Position numbers and translations under genes: made by a program
Notes under the pieces: model-generated
Told to the model about the DNA's origin: nothing
Seen by the model: only the letters and a program-made list of their open reading frames with translations
The model's database searches: none
NCBI RefSeq assembly: GCF_000336675.1
Contig: NZ_AOMB01000033.1
Span: 86,507-150,506, forward strand
DNA length: 64,000 nucleotides
Direction: 5' to 3'
From: Halococcus hamelinensis 100A6
GTDB taxonomy: Archaea; Halobacteriota; Halobacteria; Halobacteriales; Halococcaceae
In this document: piece after piece, positions 1-8,385 of the stretch
Position numbering within the stretch: the stretch's first letter is position 1
How the letters are laid out: each line of letters opens with the position of its first letter

Positions 1-720
1 ATCAGTGACACTGCGGAGGTTCCCCGTACCCGCGTCTACGAGGCCGTTCGAGTCCTCGAATCCAAGGGATTGGTCGAGATCCAGCAGGGAAATCCACAGC
101 GCTTCCGCGCCATCGGAGTCAACGAGGCGGTTGTCATTCTCGCAGACCACTATTCGTCGCGCATCGACGAGTTGGACCAAGCACTGCACGATATCGAGAA
201 CCAACAAGAGAGCACTGAGCAGCGTTCCCACGAAGTCTGGTCGCTTACAGGTACTACTTCGATCGCGGTGCGTGCCCAGGAGATGGTCAACGCCGCGGAC
301 GAGGAGGTGTTTCTCGTCGTTGGGTCCGAAGCCGTGCTCACCGACGACCTCTACGAGAGCCTCGAAGAGGCCGCCACGACTGGAACGGACGTACTCGTTG
401 GCGCGCTCCAGTCGGAAACCCGCGACGCGATTCGTGACCACGTCCCGCATGCGGAGGTGTTCGAAACCGGTCTGGAGTGGCTTGAGGGGCCTGAGACGGA
501 GTCAGAGGAAGCCTCGATCGGGGTACTACTGATGGTCGACCGGACCGAACTCCTCGTGAGTTCACGGACCCCGACTGAGAGTGATAAGCCGACTGAACGA
601 GCGATATATGGGAGTGGGTTCTCGAATGGGCTGGTCGTGATCGCTCGGCGATTGCTATCCTATGGGTTGCAAGATATTCAGGACCCAGCCAAAAAACAGG
701 AAGCACACGACGACAGATGA
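1..720 (+). CDS. TrmB-family transcriptional regulator (5' end outside window)
   Basis: The frame is open from base 1 to a TGA at 718-720, so the gene runs off the left edge. The visible part opens inside a winged helix (VPRTRVYEAVRVLESKGLVE, about residues 7-26), the usual TrmB pattern in which Tyr-Glu-Ala lies in the recognition helix. A coiled linker (about residues 45-70) follows, then an alpha/beta effector domain with FLVVGSEAVLTDDLYESL. TrmB proteins regulate sugar or central metabolic genes. The effector and target genes cannot be read here because the upstream neighbour is missing. Family assignment is secure; role is inferred. Confidence 0.85.
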   Translation: MSDTAEVPRTRVYEAVRVLESKGLVEIQQGNPQRFRAIGVNEAVVILADHYSSRIDELDQALHDIENQQESTEQRSHEVWSLTGTTSIAVRAQEMVNAADEEVFLVVGSEAVLTDDLYESLEEAATTGTDVLVGALQSETRDAIRDHVPHAEVFETGLEWLEGPETESEEASIGVLLMVDRTELLVSSRTPTESDKPTERAIYGSGFSNGLVVIARRLLSYGLQDIQDPAKKQEAHDDR

Positions 721-780
721 TGCACTCTCGTGAATGGATGCAACAGACTAGGGTACTACACCTCCATAGCCGATCGACCA

Positions 781-936
781 CTAACCCACTTTCGAAGTAG
801 AGCGTGGGGTAGAAACGACGTCTTTCCCACACTCTCGGCAGACATCCGGTCGCCATGGAACGTCCTTGATGACTCGACGAACCGCTTCACACCGTGGACA
901 GTACCTCTCCACGTTCCTTCCCCAAACAGTTGGCAT
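781..936 (-). CDS. Small CPxC zinc-finger protein
   Basis: This 51-residue protein has a CPRC and a CREC pair about 18 residues apart, a likely four-Cys zinc knuckle. I chose the ATG at 936 because a GAGG lies about 4 nt upstream and because the longer reading back to 1011 adds unremarkable sequence. Haloarchaea encode many such small zinc proteins, some tied to biofilm and stress phenotypes. It is convergent with the TrmB gene. No specific function can be assigned. Confidence 0.5.
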   Translation of the reverse strand: MPTVWGRNVERYCPRCEAVRRVIKDVPWRPDVCRECGKDVVSTPRSTSKVG

Positions 937-1139
937 AGTCCTCGCTATTAACACACCGAAATGATTGAAACCAACACCTGACTGTTCAACGGGTATATAT
1001 CGAACTAGCAATGTGGCCTAGTTCCGAAACCCGTTGAGTTGGCAGTAAAACTCCCGTGTTCGGGAATTAGAGGTCATGTGTGGCCTACCTGCTGCAACAG
1101 TAGTGACCAGGACGACCGATCTCACCAAACTTCCAGCGA

Positions 1140-1380
1140 CAGTCTTCGATTCAATATTAGGGAAGACGATCGCGAGCAGCGCGGCCAGGCACAAGATATC
1201 ATGGACGCACTCGGATGTGAGGCCGAGTGCGAGAGCGTGACGCCCTTCGACGGCAACGAGGGGCCGATCCAGTCAGTATTGACCGACCGTCAACGGACCG
1301 CACTCCTCACGGCATTCGAGATGGGGTATTACGATATTCCTCGATGCGCCACTGCAGAAGACATCGCAGACGAGTTTTAC
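1140..1380 (+). pseudogene. Remnant of an HTH_10 (bacterio-opsin activator-like) regulator
   Basis: The frame encodes LTDRQRTALLTAFEMGYYDI followed by PRCATAEDIADEF, the start of the HTH_10 domain (family pattern LTxRQxExLxxAxxxGYYxxPR). An intact paralog lies at 48719-49399. Just after the first helix the frame runs into unrelated sequence, and the second half of the HTH is absent. Upstream only about 40 residues of a degenerate effector part remain, with no convincing start. Both ends are truncated, so it is unlikely to bind DNA. Confidence 0.6.
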
Positions 1381-1732
1381 AATAGTTCCGATGGTATGCC
1401 ATCGATCACCGATAATACTTCTCGCTTCACGGTAAAGTTTCACGTGGTCGCGGAAACGAGGCGGATCCTTTCTAGACGAGAGTTCGGTACAGAGGTCGGT
1501 CGGTATCAGTACGGGCATTGCTAGAGCCGTGAGATAGGTCAAACCCTCATCTACGGAGCACATCAACGCAATCTTCGGTACGATCGACGGCGAAGCCCAG
1601 CACAACTGGATACGGAAACGCGATATCAGATGTCGTTCGTAACGGCGGTCGGTGAGTCCGATGCCGTTCCAGCGCGGACTGATGTCCTTGCTGACAACCT
1701 CATCGTACACACAACGAATCGGGAGCGGACAT

Positions 1733-2014
1733 CTATTCGTCAGTATTCGTCTCGTTGAGTTGCTTTAGCGCTTCCCGAAGATGATGGCGACTATCAGCGT
1801 CGCGTGCCAGTACTTGCTGGGTCCACGTTCCATCCCTGAAAGCGAGGTCGATGACTGTCCGGTCGGTCAACGCCACGGCTTTTCGGAGGCCACCGTTCCG
1901 GTAGACGACTTTCGGTTCGAGTTCGATCAATCCATCGACACTCGCATCAGATCTGAGTCGCTCCACCTCGGAACGCCTCAGCGGGTGGGAGGGCAGCGAG
2001 CCAAATCCTTCCAT
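1733..2014 (-). CDS. Hypothetical haloarchaeal protein
   Basis: About 93 residues starting at the ATG at 2014. The central part (IELEPKVVYRNGGLRKAVAL, then DRTVIDLAFRDGTWTQQVLA) alternates strand-like segments with polar turns and ends in an acidic helix, DADSRHHLREALKQLNE. Composition is acidic and haloarchaeal, and there is no signal or membrane segment. I do not recognise the family. It stands alone between decayed DNA and a small membrane protein. Confidence 0.45.
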   Translation of the reverse strand: MEGFGSLPSHPLRRSEVERLRSDASVDGLIELEPKVVYRNGGLRKAVALTDRTVIDLAFRDGTWTQQVLARDADSRHHLREALKQLNETNTDE

Positions 2015-2195
2015 ACACGGTATTTCGGACGTCTGTCCCAAACACCCTTGACCGGGACAACCAAGCTGTTTTTAATACCTCTTTTCTGCTAGCCGGTGCT
2101 GGTGCGAACCACTGGGTACCGACCGAGTGACACAGCGCGACAGCAACGACGAGGAGTGAGCGACCACACCAGGACGAGGCCACCAGCACGCGAAA

Positions 2196-2402
2196 TCAGG
2201 TCGTGAGACTTGCAGCGTAGGCTCCGATGCCAAGTCCCACAGCAATAGTAGCTGCCAAAAACAGCGAAAAGTCTGAGAACATGAATCCGAGGGCAGAAAT
2301 CACGACGAATCCACCCACCGCCATCATCAGCGCGGTGCCTGCAGGCGAGAGGCTGTCTCCCCACTGATTGAACCGCGAGACCAACTGCAGTGGACTGTCC
2401 AT
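2196..2402 (-). CDS. Small two-helix membrane protein
   Basis: This 68-residue protein has two hydrophobic stretches, about residues 22-43 (GTALMMAVGGFVVISALGF) and 47-66 (FLAATIAVGLGIGAYAASL), separated by FSDFS. The short polar N-terminus includes SRFNQWGDSL. It resembles many unassigned haloarchaeal small membrane proteins. No operon partner is close, and the function is unknown. Confidence 0.5.
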   Translation of the reverse strand: MDSPLQLVSRFNQWGDSLSPAGTALMMAVGGFVVISALGFMFSDFSLFLAATIAVGLGIGAYAASLTT

Positions 2403-3048
2403 ACCCGAGAGATAGTTGGATAGCGTGATAAATTTTCAGCAACGCCGCGAGAGAGCCATCCAGCGCGAAACACCGAAAATCGCGCTCTACAGCAGTGTAA
2501 ATCCCACTTCTGCACCGTCTACACAGGATATGAAGTGGCAGGATAGAGCCGCAGAACACGATCCCCCGACTGTCCACTGGTCGAGAGACTATAGCCGACG
2601 AAAACCGCTGTACGGAATCCTCGACTGTCCACCGGGTAGGGCAGCTACGAGACGCCCGATTGTCCAATTAGAGCACCGCGCGTTTCCGGCGAAGTAACCG
2701 TGGAGAGACGGTCACGGATCGACTCTCTGTCCTGGCAGCACCGGCTGAGAGTACGTCGCTCCACTCTCAGAACCCCCAGCTGGTAATGCTATGGGCATCT
2801 GGTGGCGACCGGGAGTAACTGGTATAGCACATTGGCTGGCCGGGATGGACGTCTCCCTGTTGTTCTACTGGCTTACACTGATGCCTGAATCTGGATGGTC
2901 AGTGTGGAAGCCCCCAGCGGGGTGAGAAAACCCATCGGACCGTTCTGAGGTTTCGCTGTCGCGACGCCTGCTTTTTAAAGCCCAAGGCTGAAACAGGAGA
3001 TACCGCTATTCTTCGACCAAGGCACGCCGTAGTGCCAGTGACTAAATT
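2403..3048. other. Gene-poor stretch
   Basis: About 645 bp in which I see no convincing coding sequence on either strand. A TTTTTAAA element near 2970-2977 could be a TATA box, but it lies about 75 bp before the DUF2267 start, so any transcript from it would have a leader. No tRNA-like arm or strong repeat was found. Confidence 0.4.
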
Positions 3049-3459
3049 ATGCAAGAGAATGAGTTCCTCAACGCCGTCCAGCAGCGAACAGGTCTCGAAT
3101 CACGTGATCAAGCGTATACGATGACGAGCGCAGTACTCGGCGTGTTCGGCCAGCGTATCACCCAAGGAGAGGCCGAAAACATTGCCTCCCAGCTTCCTGC
3201 ACAGATCGACAACGTGCTGATAAGCGAAACTCCAGAAGCGGAGGAATTCTCGGTTGACGAGTTCATTTCGCGAGTCAATGATCGGGTAGCGACGCTCAGT
3301 GATGCCACTGCATCCAACACCGAACACTACATTCGAGGAGTGATGACGGTACTTGGTGATGCTGTGAGCGGCAGTGAACTCGAAGACGCACGCAATCAAT
3401 TCCCAAGTGAGTTCGACTCGTTGTACGAACCCATTGATATGAGCGAACAGCAACTGTGA
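3049..3459 (+). CDS. DUF2267 domain protein
   Basis: A 136-residue all-helical soluble protein. It has two similar halves: FLNAVQQRTGLESRDQAYTM followed by TSAVLGVFGQRITQGEAENI, and later VDEFISRVNDRV followed by VMTVLGDAVSGSELEDARNQ. The repeated helix-turn pattern (two-lobed, with a GExxxIxxQLPxxI-like middle) is typical of DUF2267. Members occur widely in haloarchaea, often beside stress genes; no biochemical role is established. It appears monocistronic. Confidence 0.8.
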   Translation: MQENEFLNAVQQRTGLESRDQAYTMTSAVLGVFGQRITQGEAENIASQLPAQIDNVLISETPEAEEFSVDEFISRVNDRVATLSDATASNTEHYIRGVMTVLGDAVSGSELEDARNQFPSEFDSLYEPIDMSEQQL

Positions 3460-3555
3460 CTCGTCGCAAACCAGTTTCTGGGTGACCCAACCAAGTTAGC
3501 ATCAAAAGCAGCGTTACTGTGGATGCAGTACCACCCGCCATACTGCGCCGGTCAG

Positions 3556-3636
3556 CTACGACGTCACTCGATTGTTTGCTGGAGTCGCGACCAGCATCCG
3601 ATACCCGGTATTGTATTTCGAATCAGAATGTATCAT
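3556..3636 (-). CDS. Putative micro-ORF, copy 1 of a three-member family
   Basis: A 26-codon frame ending NTGYRMLVATPANNRVTS. Its core (NT-x-YR-x-LV-x-TP-x-N) matches the ORF at 39151-39261 and, more distantly, the one at 45462-45608. The DNA core is 22/26 identical between copies 1 and 2 by eye. The N-terminal motif of the other two copies is not preserved here, so this copy may be a relic. Confidence 0.25.
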   Translation of the reverse strand: MIHSDSKYNTGYRMLVATPANNRVTS

Positions 3637-3845
3637 TTGTCGATGTATTATCGGTTGGGTGGTATGTTTTTAGCAGAATAGAGTCGAATGATCGGAACCC
3701 CTCGGAGTTGACGGCGCGGATACGGAGAGACCGAGCGCGTTGATGCTCCCGACCGCATACAGCAACAACTGAATTCGACGAACGCCGTCCTCGACAACGA
3801 CCCGTATGAAGAAACCCGTATAGTGGACGTTCGAATCAGCAGTTA

Positions 3846-4301
3846 TTACCCAGCGGATTCCGAGGGAGTAACCTCGTCGAACAACGTCTCGACCCGGTGT
3901 TTCACCTCATCACGGATCTCGCGAACTCTTTCGCGGTCCTGCCCGGCAGGATCGGGGAGGTCCCAGTCGCGGATGTCCACTGTCCGAGCGTTCTCGCCTA
4001 CATCGAGCGTTGAACAGCCCATCGTCGCCACGTAATCGCACGACTGCAGTTGTTCGGTCGTGATTTCGCGGGGCGTCCGCTCCGAGAGATCGAACCCTTC
4101 CTCGTGCATGACCTCGATGACTTCCTCGTGAACGTGGTCTGCTGGGTGGGTTCCGCCAGTGAGTATCGCGATGGAACCTTCGAGATCGCGGCGCTCGCGT
4201 TCGCGTTCGGCGAATTCGGTCGCCATCTGCGAGCGGCCGGCGTTCTGGACGCACACGAACGCGAGTCGAATCGGGTCAGTCGTATCAGTAGTGGTGGTCA
4301 T
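3846..4301 (-). CDS. arsC: Arsenate reductase / low-molecular-weight phosphatase family (ArsC)
   Basis: This 151-residue cytoplasmic enzyme carries the P-loop CVQNAGRSQMA (C-x5-R, about residues 18-28) and a WDLPDPAGQD loop near residue 118 that supplies the Asp-Pro acid. The family reduces arsenate to arsenite using thiols. The ATG at 4301 fits the conserved N-terminus; upstream sequence in this frame is non-coding. It lies 22 bp after acr3 on the same strand, as the last gene of arsR-acr3-arsC, and the context supports arsenate reduction over general phosphotyrosine phosphatase activity. Confidence 0.88.
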   Translation of the reverse strand: MTTTTDTTDPIRLAFVCVQNAGRSQMATEFAERERERRDLEGSIAILTGGTHPADHVHEEVIEVMHEEGFDLSERTPREITTEQLQSCDYVATMGCSTLDVGENARTVDIRDWDLPDPAGQDRERVREIRDEVKHRVETLFDEVTPSESAG

Positions 4302-4323
4302 TAGTTTTGGTTGGTGCAGGTGG

Positions 4324-5484
4324 TTAGTCGTCAGTCGTCGCCTCGGGAGGAGATGCGTCAACACTGCCAGTCCCAGTTCCACTCCAGTCGAGTTTGCGCT
4401 GGAAGTATAGCGCAACGTTGACCAGCGCGAGCAGGACTGGTACCTCGATGAGCGGGCCGACGACGGTTGTGAAGGCGACGCCGGAGCCGACACCGAACAC
4501 CGCGACCGCGACCGCGATGGCGAGCTCGAAGTTGTTCGAGGCCGCTGTGAATCCGATAGCCGTCGTCGTCGAGTAGTCCGCTCCGATGCCTCTGCCCATG
4601 CCGAAGCTCACGAAGAACATCACCACGAAGTAAATCGTCAGCGGCACGGCGATCAGCAGGACGTCGGCGGGTGCCGAGACAATGTTCTCGCCCTGCGTGG
4701 CGAACATCACGATGACGGTGAACAGCAACGCGACCAGCGTCAGTGGGTCGATCTTCGGCACGAACTCCTCCTCGTACCACTCCTTGTCTTTGGTGCGTGT
4801 GCCGACGTAGCGAGTCAGAAAGCCGCCGACGAAGGGAATCCCGAGGAAGACCACGATGGCTTGGAACACCTGCATCGGCGTGATGTCAAAGGTCGTGATG
4901 CCCGCGACGAGCGATTCCATTCCCAGCAGCGGCGGCAGGAACAACCCGAAGAACCAGACGTAGACGCCGTAGGTAACGATCTGGAAGAGGCTGTTGAACG
5001 CGACCAACCCGGTAACGTATTCGGGCGAGCCTTCGGCGAGTTCGTTCCAGACGAGTACCATCGCGATACACCGGGCCATCCCAATGAAGATGAGTCCGAG
5101 GAAGAACTCGGGGCGGGCTGGCAGACCGGGGACGAGTCCACTGAAGAAAACGACCGCCAGTCCGAACATCAGCGTCGGGCCGATGAGCCAGTTCTGGATG
5201 AGGCTCAGCCCGAGGACGCGCCAGTTGCCGAACACCGTCCGGAGCTGCGAGTAGTCCGCTTTCGCCAGCGGCGGGTACATCATGACTATGAGGCCGATCT
5301 CCACGAGGTGGAAGTTCTGAATCGGTTGGGTCACCGATGGGGCAACGTAGCCCAATCCCACGCCGACGGCCATCGCGCCGAAGATCCAGACGGTGAGATA
5401 CTTATCGAGGAAGTCCATCGAGCGTGGGTCGCCACACTGCGGACACGAGCAGTTCGGGCCGTGGTCGTGCTCGACGCTACTCAC
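4324..5484 (-). CDS. acr3: ACR3-family arsenite efflux permease
   Basis: This 386-residue polytopic membrane protein has about ten hydrophobic segments and the ACR3 signatures MARCIAMVLVWN (conserved Cys) and TAASNNFELAIA (conserved Glu). It exports arsenite using membrane potential. An N-terminal cytoplasmic extension carries CSCPQCGD, a possible metalloid- or zinc-binding cluster not essential to the family. The start overlaps the arsR stop by 8 nt, implying translational coupling. Length matches ACR3 proteins. Confidence 0.95.
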   Translation of the reverse strand: MSSVEHDHGPNCSCPQCGDPRSMDFLDKYLTVWIFGAMAVGVGLGYVAPSVTQPIQNFHLVEIGLIVMMYPPLAKADYSQLRTVFGNWRVLGLSLIQNWLIGPTLMFGLAVVFFSGLVPGLPARPEFFLGLIFIGMARCIAMVLVWNELAEGSPEYVTGLVAFNSLFQIVTYGVYVWFFGLFLPPLLGMESLVAGITTFDITPMQVFQAIVVFLGIPFVGGFLTRYVGTRTKDKEWYEEEFVPKIDPLTLVALLFTVIVMFATQGENIVSAPADVLLIAVPLTIYFVVMFFVSFGMGRGIGADYSTTTAIGFTAASNNFELAIAVAVAVFGVGSGVAFTTVVGPLIEVPVLLALVNVALYFQRKLDWSGTGTGSVDASPPEATTDD

Positions 5485-5875
5485 CGTTCACGCTCCCGTC
5501 GAGAACAGTCACGAGGGTAATGGCACGATTGGTAGCCTGGTACTTCTTCCAGCGACCGTCCTTGCGCCCGGTCACGAGCCCTGCATCGACAAGTGCCGAG
5601 AGCGCGTGACTGAGGCCGCTTTCACTCACGTCGACGACGGCCTGAAGCTCACAAACACAGAGTTCCTCCCCAGCCGCTACGAGCACGCGAACGAGCGTGT
5701 AGCGTGTCTCGTTGGCGAGCGCGGCGAGCACGTCGAGTTCGCCACTCACCTGTGCCGGTCCGAGTGCTCTTTCGAGCGTCCCGAGTTCGTCGAGTCGTCG
5801 CTCGACGTCCTCGTCTCGACACTCCCCGAGTTCGTCTTCTAGGTACCGCTGAAGTCGTTCAGTCGCTTGTGCCAC
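5477..5875 (-). CDS. arsR: ArsR-type arsenic-responsive repressor
   Basis: A winged-helix repressor with the sensing motif ELCVCEL, whose cysteines bind trivalent arsenic or antimony, followed by VVDVSESGLSHALSALVDAG as the recognition helix and GRWKKYQ as the wing. There is no ATG. The frame could begin at TTG 5899, but that codon lies inside a perfect palindrome. GTG 5875 sits 24-32 bp downstream of TAGTTAAT, which is ideal for a leaderless transcript, so I chose GTG (132 residues). It is first in the ars operon. Confidence 0.85.
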   Translation of the reverse strand: MAQATERLQRYLEDELGECRDEDVERRLDELGTLERALGPAQVSGELDVLAALANETRYTLVRVLVAAGEELCVCELQAVVDVSESGLSHALSALVDAGLVTGRKDGRWKKYQATNRAITLVTVLDGSVNGE

Positions 5876-5881
5876 GAATCC

Positions 5882-5907
5882 AATTGAGCGCTGGCTCAAT
5901 TAACTAT
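5882..5907 (-). promoter_or_regulatory. ars promoter and palindromic operator
   Basis: A palindrome of two 8-bp arms, AATTGAGC and GCTCAATT, with a 4-bp spacer covers about 5882-5901. On the minus strand the TATA-like ATAGTTAAT (5899-5907) overlaps its outer arm and lies about 24-32 bp before GTG 5875. A dimeric ArsR bound here would block TBP/TFB access. Autoregulation is inferred from this geometry. Confidence 0.7.
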
Positions 5908-6568
5908 TTCGATGCTGGTGTGGTTCTTCCATCTAAATGTGACTGATTTGCTTCTCTCCGTTCATACGAGAGTCGGCGGAAAGACTCCACTTGAACGAGT
6001 GGTGAAGTAAAGTGTGCAATCAGACCAGGCCAACAGAACGACTCCGGAGCTGATACCGATGATGGCTCTGGGAGAGGAAGCTGCGAATAGCGTCGGTCCC
6101 CACACGTACTGATTTGTGAGAAGCGGATGGTAATGTAGCTCCCCGTCGCCCGTTGTTCGATCACAGTCCGACCCTCATCGTGAATTCCCATCGAGGATAG
6201 AGGTGTGCGACGATCGCGTCCCTGTCGACGAACGAGGGCACATGACCGGTGTCCCCAACGTCTACTGACTGGAAGCGTGAGTGCCCGTCGCTCACTTATT
6301 GGCCCACTCGCTAGCGAGAGCGTCCCCCAGGATCCCGTCAGTATCCTCAGCGTCGAGCGGTTCACCAGCTTCTACTTCTAGCGGAGCCCCACCGAAGAGT
6401 AGCCCATCAGAGTCGACTCCCCGGTCCTGAAATGTATCTCACTCATCAGTTGATGGTAGCAGCCGCGCTTGCTGTGATATCTTCGCGCTCGACTTTCTAC
6501 CAGCCTACCGACCGCACTCTCGTCTTTTTGCGATCGATGGGTCCACGGTCGAACATCTGCTAAATGGG
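5908..6568. other. Intergenic region between ars operon and M20 operon
   Basis: About 660 bp. The only coding-like signal is the C-terminal fragment at 6292-6438; the rest has no convincing gene, repeat or RNA structure that I can see. Confidence 0.4.
6292..6438 (-). pseudogene. C-terminal fragment of an unidentified acidic protein
   Basis: Forty-eight codons read GLLFGGAPLEVEAGEPLDAE and then DTDGILGDALASEWANK before a TGA. Composition is acidic with G/C third positions, unlike the flanks. A stop lies immediately upstream in frame and no start is available, so this looks like the tail of a lost gene. I cannot name the parent family. Confidence 0.35.
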
Positions 6569-7915
6569 TTATTTCAAGGGGTGGTCGAGATACTCCCCAG
6601 AGAGTGTCTCACGCAATTCTCGCGCCTCTGTGAGGTACGTTTCACGGGAACGTTTTTCGGATTTCGCGCTACGGATCGCCGCACGTGCTTCGGAATCAGC
6701 GAACACATCGATGAGCGTACAGGCAGTCGCCTTTGCTGGCAGGAGATAAGCCATTTCGGCGTCGGCGACAGCAAAATCGCGGGCATGGACGTTACCTTCG
6801 AATCCACCGATCCAGGGGTGAATGCCGGGGACGATCTGTGTTAGGTCACCCATGTCCGTCGATCCAGTGAGGTGCGAACGCTCGGCAACGAGCGCGTCTT
6901 CTCCGAGAACACGTCGGACATTGTCATTGTAGTGGTCAACGAGCGTTTGGTTAGTTCGCAACGGCATATAGCCGGGATAATCTTCGATGGTCACGTCTGC
7001 ACCGACGGCCATCGCACCCGATTTTAGCGCACGATTGACTTTTTCATTCGCGTCAGTGATAGCATCGAGATCCTTTGCACGGACGTAGGACTCCACGCGT
7101 ACGTCTGCGGGTACGACATTGACGCCGTCGCCACCTTTCGTGATAACTGGATGGACACGTACGTGGTCCTCGTCAGCGAACGTCTCCCGCTGAGTATGGA
7201 TAGCATTCAGACCGAGTGTTGCCGCGTTGAGAGCATTGACACCCGCTTCAGGCGCGCTGCCAGCATGAGATTCTTTGCCCTCGTAAGTGATGAATTTCCC
7301 GACGAACCCGTTGGTTGAAAAGTCAGTCGTTATCTCGCGATCGGGCGTCTCATTAGCGGCGTGGACCATTGCCGCACAGTCTACATCCTCGAAATATCCG
7401 CGCTTTATCAGTTCCTGCTTGCCACCAAAGAACTCTATCTGACCCTCATCAACGAGATTGCGCCGGTATTCGAGGTCAAGATATTCTTCTGCAGGGACCG
7501 CCATTAGTTCGAGAGCAACATCGAAGTCTTCGATAATATCGGTATCAGTAAACCCGTAGCCGACGGCAACGAGATGGGCGAGCTGTGCATGGTGGCCGCA
7601 GGCGTGCACTGCGCCTGTTTCTGGATCGGCCAGTGGATGCTCGCTATTGATAAGTGCATCAAGCTCCCCGAGAACCGCGGCAACAAAGTCGCCTCCACCA
7701 GCACGGGCACGCACTCCAGTTACGGCCGCTTCCGTCTCGACCTCGAGGTCCATCTCCGAAAACCGGTCCGCTATCTTTTTCGCGGTCTTGGTTTCCTTAT
7801 ACCCAAGCTCCGGCTCAGCCTGTACTGACTCGGCGAGCGAGATGATATCGTCCGATCGCTCGTCGATGGTCGCACAAACCCGTTCTTTGACTGCCTCGGT
7901 ATCTGTCCCATCCAT
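6569..7915 (-). CDS. M20-family amidohydrolase (aminobenzoyl-glutamate hydrolase-like)
   Basis: A 448-residue cytoplasmic metallohydrolase with GAVHACGHHAQLAHLVAVGY (HxCGHH metal site) and a dimerisation-domain segment, GKFITYEGKESHAGSAPEAG. Later come STDMGDLTQIVPGIHPWIGG and a C-terminal H-A-R, as in the AbgB/M20D group that cleaves N-acyl or p-aminobenzoyl amides. The start is 2 nt after the stop of the upstream membrane gene, so the three genes to 9272 form an operon. The transporter-like partners suggest import and hydrolysis of an amide; the substrate is unknown. Confidence 0.88.
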   Translation of the reverse strand: MDGTDTEAVKERVCATIDERSDDIISLAESVQAEPELGYKETKTAKKIADRFSEMDLEVETEAAVTGVRARAGGGDFVAAVLGELDALINSEHPLADPETGAVHACGHHAQLAHLVAVGYGFTDTDIIEDFDVALELMAVPAEEYLDLEYRRNLVDEGQIEFFGGKQELIKRGYFEDVDCAAMVHAANETPDREITTDFSTNGFVGKFITYEGKESHAGSAPEAGVNALNAATLGLNAIHTQRETFADEDHVRVHPVITKGGDGVNVVPADVRVESYVRAKDLDAITDANEKVNRALKSGAMAVGADVTIEDYPGYMPLRTNQTLVDHYNDNVRRVLGEDALVAERSHLTGSTDMGDLTQIVPGIHPWIGGFEGNVHARDFAVADAEMAYLLPAKATACTLIDVFADSEARAAIRSAKSEKRSRETYLTEARELRETLSGEYLDHPLK

Positions 7916-7917
7916 CG

Positions 7918-8385
7918 CTAGAGCGACCCCTGTATCGACATAACAGCCTGTGCTACGAGTGCGGAGCCGAAGAACGTCCCGAAGAAGACGAATACGGCAA
8001 CAACGACGAGCTTCCAGCTCACTTTGCGCATCTGTGTGACCTGTGAGCCGACAGAGAGACCAGCATAGGCGAGAATCGGGGTCGTGGTCGCAAGGAAGTT
8101 TACGGGCTCCGTGAGCGATAGTATGGTCGCCTGTACGGGGGAATACGGTAAGGAGAGTAAGAACGCGATGACCATCGCATACGCGAATGACGGGAGCTCA
8201 AGCGGGACGAACCGACCAAGGAGCAATGACACTACTCCGATAACGACGATGAGTGCCATTCCGGGCGCAGCCTCGACGGGTGAAATACCATATCCTACCC
8301 AGTTACCGATGAGCGTGATAGTTCCGATAACGAGCAGCATAATCAACGTGTTTTGGCTGAACTGGCGAGTAGTGAGTTCCATCAC
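7918..8385 (-). CDS. Small polytopic membrane protein paired with DUF3100
   Basis: This 155-residue protein has about five hydrophobic segments and little soluble part (e.g. TLIMLLVIGTITLIGNWVGY and MALIVVIGVVSLLLGRFVPL). It overlaps the DUF3100 stop by 4 nt (ATGA) and precedes the amidohydrolase by 2 nt. It may be the second half of a split transporter. The pairing is seen; the transport role is inferred. Confidence 0.7.
   Translation of the reverse strand: MMELTTRQFSQNTLIMLLVIGTITLIGNWVGYGISPVEAAPGMALIVVIGVVSLLLGRFVPLELPSFAYAMVIAFLLSLPYSPVQATILSLTEPVNFLATTTPILAYAGLSVGSQVTQMRKVSWKLVVVAVFVFFGTFFGSALVAQAVMSIQGSL

Noticed and set aside
1273-1710. Minus-strand frame of 145 codons
   Set aside because: Antisense to the HTH_10 remnant and lacks recognisable motifs or haloarchaeal composition.
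5904-6365. 153-codon minus-strand frame downstream of arsR promoter
   Set aside because: Basic and Ser-rich, overlaps a better-supported fragment in another frame.
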